A DNA stretch of 64,000 bases from Ilumatobacteraceae bacterium (GTDB lineage: Bacteria > Actinomycetota > Acidimicrobiia > Acidimicrobiales > Ilumatobacteraceae). Where the stretch lies: assembly GCA_022425725.1 (NCBI GenBank), contig JAKMEY010000065.1:1-64000 (forward strand), read 5' to 3'. Made by a program: the position numbers and the translations under genes. This document shows, piece after piece, positions 60,307 through 64,000 of the stretch (position 1 is the first letter of the stretch; each line of letters starts with the position of its first letter). The notes under the pieces are model-generated. The model was not told the DNA's origin. It did not search any database and saw only the letters and a list, made by a program, of their open reading frames with translations.

Positions 60307-61018
60307 CGAGCTCGGCAAGTGCAAGCGCCCCAACTTCGCCACCCCAGCGCCCTCGAATGAGGCCGCTTTCGTCGATGAGCACCATGAACGGAAATCCGGT
60401 CACCCCAAAGGCCTCTGCCGCGATGAACGTTGAACGATCGGCATCGTAGGCATCGGCAATGACGTCGTAGGTCCAATCTTTCCCCGCGAGCCAACGTTGT
60501 GGAGGAAAGTTCGGCCGTTGAGGAGCCACGGCAGTGCTCACCCCGACAACACGAAGCCCAGACGGCCAAGCCTCAGCGTCTCGAATCCGGTTGATTTCAG
60601 GAATCTCGTTATTGCAATGGGGACACCAATGAGCCAAAAACACAACGAGTGTTGCCACCCCATCGGTGGGACGAACCGCAACAACATCTCCGTCAAAATT
60701 TTCGCCGATCAACGACGGAATTGGCATTCCCACAGATTCATCACCGTGAGGGTCAACGAGAGCGGGGAGAAATTCTCCTTCGATGATGACCTGTCGAACC
60801 TGATCTTCAAATTCTTCAGGAAATTCGATCGGTTCCGGTCGTGCATCGTCTCCGACTCTCGGCGCAGTCGTTGACGGTTCGCGCTCGTCTTCTTCGCCGG
60901 GCTGTTCAGTTACGAGCAACGTCGTTGATGACGGTCTTGATTCAAAGCGCACGACGACATCTGATGAACATGCCGCTGCGCACACAACCGCGCAGAACGC
61001 GGCAATCGCTGTCCTCAC
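60272..61018 (-). CDS. TlpA-like thioredoxin-fold lipoprotein
   Basis: A 248-residue exported thiol-redox protein. A signal segment ends in CAAAC (Cys17), a plausible lipoprotein site. A Thr/Glu-rich stretch leads to a thioredoxin/TlpA domain from about residue 95, with the redox pair WCPHC near 133 and the cis-Pro loop GFPFM near 210. It is expected to act on disulfides outside the membrane, possibly in cytochrome c maturation or copper handling. It overlaps bdbC by ATGA, so the two form one operon. Confidence 0.87.
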   Translation of the reverse strand: MRTAIAAFCAVVCAAACSSDVVVRFESRPSSTTLLVTEQPGEEDEREPSTTAPRVGDDARPEPIEFPEEFEDQVRQVIIEGEFLPALVDPHGDESVGMPIPSLIGENFDGDVVAVRPTDGVATLVVFLAHWCPHCNNEIPEINRIRDAEAWPSGLRVVGVSTAVAPQRPNFPPQRWLAGKDWTYDVIADAYDADRSTFIAAEAFGVTGFPFMVLIDESGLIRGRWGGEVGALALAELVTSLIDPPADV

Positions 61019-61524
61019 TCGTCAACCGGCTCCGGTATCGCATTCACAACGATGAGAGCGAGGAAGCCGATCAATGCCATGCCAGCAAGGGTGAGAAACC
61101 CGAATGAGCGGAACCAGATATCAGTACACGACGGCCCGGTCGCTGAGCACGAACCGGTATCGAGGCCCGGCCGCCACTCGATGAGGTAGTGCCATCCCGA
61201 AATGCACGCTCCAATCGCAGCCATAGGCAGAACGTAGAAACGTGCCCCAGCATCGCGTCGAATGAATGCCACAAGACCAATCAATGCAATCGGGTACATC
61301 GCAATTCGCTGAAACCAGCAGAACCGACAAGGGATGTAGTTGGCTACTTCAGAGAAATACAGCGAACCGAGCATTGCGCCGCCCGCGACACACAGCGTGA
61401 TCGTTGACCGGAACTCTCTGACTGCTCCGAGAACACGTTCTTGACCGGTGATCCAACTCACGGCAATGACGAGCGTCGCAACTCCAACAATGACGGCAAG
61501 GGTTGCCGACAAGGTTTCCACCAT
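61015..61524 (-). CDS. bdbC: BdbC/DsbB-like disulfide-bond membrane protein
   Basis: A 169-residue four-helix membrane protein. The first redox pair is PCRFCWFQRIAMYP near residue 64. The second Cys pair, GSCSATGPSC near 125, faces the same outside loop. This matches BdbC/DsbB, which passes electrons from a periplasmic thiol oxidase to quinone. The TlpA-like gene follows with an ATGA overlap and is the likely partner. ATG 61524 is used; a GTG at 61563 would lengthen the protein by 13 residues. Confidence 0.85.
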   Translation of the reverse strand: MVETLSATLAVIVGVATLVIAVSWITGQERVLGAVREFRSTITLCVAGGAMLGSLYFSEVANYIPCRFCWFQRIAMYPIALIGLVAFIRRDAGARFYVLPMAAIGACISGWHYLIEWRPGLDTGSCSATGPSCTDIWFRSFGFLTLAGMALIGFLALIVVNAIPEPVDE

Positions 61525-61609
61525 GTCAGTGATCTCATACTTGGTTAGCGCTACGACTCCCACTCCTATAGTTTGCCGGTTTCACCAGGCACGTGCAGTT
61601 TCTAGCGGG

Positions 61610-61615
61610 TAAGGT
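61610..61615 (+). promoter_or_regulatory. -10 box for the DUF2510 gene
   Basis: TAAGGT is seven bases before the ATG at 61623 and is preceded by GCGGG, as in the ccr and dnaX promoters. Confidence 0.45.
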
Positions 61616-61622
61616 TCGAAAC

Positions 61623-62033
61623 ATGCTCGAGTTCACATCGATCAGTGTGTCGTCATACGAGGCGTCGAATCTCTCAGATGAACTTCAACGACTGTCGGGT
61701 GAAGGTTGGACGGTGGTCTCCATCGTCAACGCTGGCTCCGACATCGTCGCCTATCTTTCACGACAAGCTTCTGGTGCACCGCAAGAACATGTGGCTGCTC
61801 CCGCTGCTGAGCAACCAGCCCAAGAGGGCGGGGTTGGCTGGGGAATGCAGTCAACTGCATCTGAGACAACGGCGAGCACCGAACCTTCCTCGGCTGCGTC
61901 CTCAATGGCAGCGCCTGCAGGCTGGTACGCCGACCCCTCGGGTCGATTTGAGCTCCGCTACTGGAACGGAGACAAATGGACCGAGCACGTGTCGCGGGCG
62001 GGACAGCAATCGACCGACCCTCCCGTTGCCTAA
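61623..62033 (+). CDS. DUF2510-domain protein
   Basis: A 136-residue protein. An N-terminal alpha/beta unit (LEFTSISVSSYEASNLSDELQRLSGEGWTVVSI, DUF4177-like) is followed by an Ala/Ser/Thr-rich linker. The C-terminal DUF2510 motif is GWYADPSGRFELRYWNGDKWTEHVS, found in many actinobacterial membrane-associated proteins. The function of DUF2510 is unknown. The ATG is fixed by a TAAGGT box seven bases upstream. The MBL-Rieske gene starts three bases after its stop. Confidence 0.85.
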   Translation: MLEFTSISVSSYEASNLSDELQRLSGEGWTVVSIVNAGSDIVAYLSRQASGAPQEHVAAPAAEQPAQEGGVGWGMQSTASETTASTEPSSAASSMAAPAGWYADPSGRFELRYWNGDKWTEHVSRAGQQSTDPPVA

Positions 62034-62036
62034 CCC

Positions 62037-63626
62037 GTGCGCGCAACATCTCTCGGTCATGCCGGAATCCTCATCGAGTGTGAGGCCGGGTCGATTCTCT
62101 GCGACCCATGGTTCGAGCCAGCATTTCTCGGTTCGTGGTTTGTCTTCCCCCGAAACGACCAACTCGATGCTGAACTACTTCATCGCATCGAACATGCTGA
62201 TTATCTCTATGTGTCGCACCTACACGGTGACCACCACGACGCGCACTGGCTTGCGTCACATTTGAGTCGAGACATCCCAATTCTCCTTCCGGACTATCCA
62301 ACATCTGAACAACAGCGCGAGTTCGAACGACTCGGCTTTTCGAAGTTCATCCACACTGTTGATGGTGAGGAGCAGGAGTTATGTGACGGTCTCTCCGTTG
62401 CGATTCATGTAGAGACCTCGATTACCGACGGCCCGGGCGGTGACTCCGCGATCGTGGTGAGCGATGGCGTTCATCGAATCGTCAATCAGAACGACTGCCG
62501 AACGCACGATCTTGCGGCTCTTCGTTCACACGGCCAGGTCGACCTGCACTGGCTGCAATACTCGGGAGCTATTTGGTACCCGATGGTGTATGAACTTGCC
62601 GAGGAGGAAATGGCTGATCTCTGTCGGGCAAAGGTGGAAAGCCAGGGCAACCGAGCAATGAAATATGTCGATGCACTCGATGCCCGAGCGGTCATCCCTA
62701 GTGCGGGTCCGCCGGTATTTCTCGATGATGACCTGTTTGGGCTCAACATGATCTCTGGTGACGAAGCGAGCATCTTCCCCGACCAACGATGGTTCCTTGA
62801 CCAGTTAGCGGCGGCCGGCAAGAACGGTGTCCTTGCAATCCCCGGCACGGTGGTATCGGTGACACCAACCGAGATCGCAGTCGTTCATCCCATGTCGGGA
62901 GAGGAGGTCGACAAGATCTTCACCGACAAGTTGTCATACCTTCAGCACTACCGCTCAGACTGGCAGCAATGGATAGACGACACCCACGCCTCATGGAAGC
63001 GCGAACCCACTGATCTCATGGCTCGGCTCGCTGCATGGTGGGAACCGCTCATGCAGAAAGCACCGACCGTCTGCAACCTCATTGGCGATCCAATACTCAT
63101 CGAAGCCAAACATCATGACGGGTCAGTCCTTGAAATTTTCGTCGATGTTGCGCAACGAAAAGTCGTAGATGGCAGCACTGTCGACTACACCGAATCGCCT
63201 CCGGGTTTCCGATTCACATTTCCACGAGATCTTCTCGAACTCACCGTTGACTCTGGCGCGGTCGACTGGTCAAATTCACTTCTGCTGTCATGTCGATTCA
63301 CCGCCTGGCGTCGGGGACAGTACAACGAGAACGTCTACAACTTTTTGAAGTCGCTTTCTGTAGAGCGAATCACTCGAACCGAGGCTGAAGCACGAGCGAA
63401 GGTTGCCGCTTCTACGTCTGCGGACATTCCTGAAACCGATGTCGAGGTCGGAAATTTCATCGTCCAACGCCGGTGTCCCCACCGAAATGCAGATTTTTCA
63501 GTCTTCGGAGAAATTGACGGCGATGATCTGGTCTGCACCCTCCACGGGTGGAGATTTGACACCGCCACTGGGCAGTGTCGAACCAGCGATGATCATCCGG
63601 TTCGAATCAAACCTCGGGAAATCTGA
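62037..63626 (+). CDS. MBL-Rieske fusion protein
   Basis: A 529-residue protein. The N-terminal metallo-beta-lactamase domain has SHLHGDHHDAH with His61, His63, Asp65 and His66. A middle part of about residues 290-430 has no recognised family but a beta-rich, SCP2-like look. The C-terminal Rieske domain has the [2Fe-2S] ligands Cys480, His482, Cys500 and His503 (C-x-H-x17-C-x2-H). I recall M. tuberculosis Rv3818 as a protein of similar length with a Rieske motif, with unknown role. CMP-Neu5Ac hydroxylases also join these two domains, in the opposite order. GTG start. It overlaps hspR by 20 bases. Confidence 0.8.
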   Translation: MRATSLGHAGILIECEAGSILCDPWFEPAFLGSWFVFPRNDQLDAELLHRIEHADYLYVSHLHGDHHDAHWLASHLSRDIPILLPDYPTSEQQREFERLGFSKFIHTVDGEEQELCDGLSVAIHVETSITDGPGGDSAIVVSDGVHRIVNQNDCRTHDLAALRSHGQVDLHWLQYSGAIWYPMVYELAEEEMADLCRAKVESQGNRAMKYVDALDARAVIPSAGPPVFLDDDLFGLNMISGDEASIFPDQRWFLDQLAAAGKNGVLAIPGTVVSVTPTEIAVVHPMSGEEVDKIFTDKLSYLQHYRSDWQQWIDDTHASWKREPTDLMARLAAWWEPLMQKAPTVCNLIGDPILIEAKHHDGSVLEIFVDVAQRKVVDGSTVDYTESPPGFRFTFPRDLLELTVDSGAVDWSNSLLLSCRFTAWRRGQYNENVYNFLKSLSVERITRTEAEARAKVAASTSADIPETDVEVGNFIVQRRCPHRNADFSVFGEIDGDDLVCTLHGWRFDTATGQCRTSDDHPVRIKPREI

Positions 63627-63999
63627 GTCGCTCACCAAAAATCGCGACACTCTGTCGTAGTGGCACCAGGTCTCGACGGTTTCGACGTTCGGCTTCGTCG
63701 ACCGCCTCAACAACTTGCTGCCGTGCATGTTCGAGTTCATTCCGAAGTCGCTCGACTTCAGCCTCGAGTTCCATCACCCGACGGATGCCTTCAAGATTCA
63801 TCCCCGCATCGACGAGTTCTGAGATGCGACGCAACAACTCAATGTCATCGTCGCTGTACCGTCGATTGCCGCCATCGGTACGAGCAGGTTGGACAAGACC
63901 GCGTCGCTCATAAATGCGCAGAGTTTGCGGATGCATGCCGGCAAGTTCAGCCGCCACCGAAATGACGTAGACCGCTTGCTGTGAAGTTCTCATATTCAT
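63607..63999 (-). CDS. hspR: HspR-type MerR regulator
   Basis: A 130-residue MerR-family repressor. VISVAAELAGMHPQTLRIYERRGLVQPARTDGGNRRYSDDDIELLRRI is the MerR winged helix in HspR form, followed by a coiled coil (GMNLEGIRRVMELEAEVERLRNELEHARQQV). HspR represses dnaK/clpB operons through the HAIR element. The dnaK-grpE-dnaJ genes usually upstream would lie just beyond the window. The ATG at 63999 is at the edge; an ATG at 63993 or a start outside the window is possible. Confidence 0.85.
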   Translation of the reverse strand: MNMRTSQQAVYVISVAAELAGMHPQTLRIYERRGLVQPARTDGGNRRYSDDDIELLRRISELVDAGMNLEGIRRVMELEAEVERLRNELEHARQQVVEAVDEAERRNRRDLVPLRQSVAIFGERLRFPEV

Positions 64000-64000
64000 G

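Noticed and set aside
1-64000. CRISPR arrays, transposases, phage genes, tRNA and rRNA genes
   Set aside because: Looked for repeats, DDE motifs and cloverleaf-like stretches in the gaps; none were seen. Gaps are mostly too short to hold RNA genes.

Overview
The window reads as a compact chromosome segment of a high-G+C actinobacterium. HspR, an AccE-type carboxylase epsilon subunit, an EtfD-like membrane Fe-S protein, a probable F420-dependent LLM enzyme, DUF2510 and a membrane-anchored BTAD regulator all point to Actinobacteria. The moderate G+C and the metabolic mix suggest class Acidimicrobiia (Ilumatobacter/Microthrix-like), but this is inference. I see no insertion sequence, phage gene, CRISPR array, tRNA or rRNA. 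There are 64 protein genes, and no stretch of more than 300 bases lacks a gene. The longest empty stretch, 280 bases at 38293-38572, holds nothing I recognise.

Layout. 1-7290: end of an unknown gene, a tiny Cys-rich protein under a palindrome-containing promoter, an enoyl-CoA hydratase, then a tight glycolate/glyoxylate operon glcB-glcG-glcD-glcE-glcF. 7352-12342: AcuI-type reductase, MsrB and an MBL hydrolase, facing an LLM oxidoreductase and a DUF2207 membrane protein. 12394-18416: phosphoglycerate mutase, EtfD-like oxidoreductase, prephenate dehydratase, and larB-larC for the nickel-pincer cofactor. 18413-22851: membrane SARP/BTAD-like regulator, RNase H-fold protein, stand-alone cyclic-nucleotide-binding protein, MFS transporter. 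22875-29983: orphan CoxL-like molybdoprotein, CoA-transferase, kynureninase, MBL hydrolase, AI-2E family permease. 30023-40829: MpaB-like oxygenase, YcaQ-like protein, cyclophilin, RadA, NAD synthetase, ACT protein, ArsI/CadI-like lyase, Gfo/Idh/MocA enzyme, Nudix, S51 peptidase, Aat. 40841-49808: ethylmalonyl-CoA mutase, 2OG oxygenase-like protein, LysM lipoprotein, two alpha/beta-hydrolases, and the chain accD-accE-xseA-xseB-prenyl synthase. 49819-54178: CopC/CopD protein, dnaX, recR. 54228-57258: thiolase facing crotonyl-CoA carboxylase/reductase and an epimerase. 57267-63999: HAD phosphatase, GH18 protein, methyltransferase, BdbC and TlpA-like redox proteins, DUF2510 protein, MBL-Rieske fusion, HspR.

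How it fits together. Thiolase, Ccr, epimerase and Ecm are the signature enzymes of the ethylmalonyl-CoA pathway, which assimilates acetyl-CoA without isocitrate lyase and releases glyoxylate. The malate synthase G and glycolate oxidase operon would convert that glyoxylate, or glyoxylate from glycolate, to malate. An EtfD-like quinone reductase, an enoyl-CoA hydratase, an acyl-CoA carboxylase and a CoA-transferase add fatty-acyl and short-chain acyl-CoA metabolism.

Regulation. Twenty genes have a TANNNT hexamer 6-8 bases before an ATG or GTG, the arrangement of leaderless actinobacterial transcripts. I used it to correct several starts. Three promoters carry perfect palindromes in or beside the -10/-35 region. 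Convergent genes mostly abut or overlap, leaving little room for terminators.
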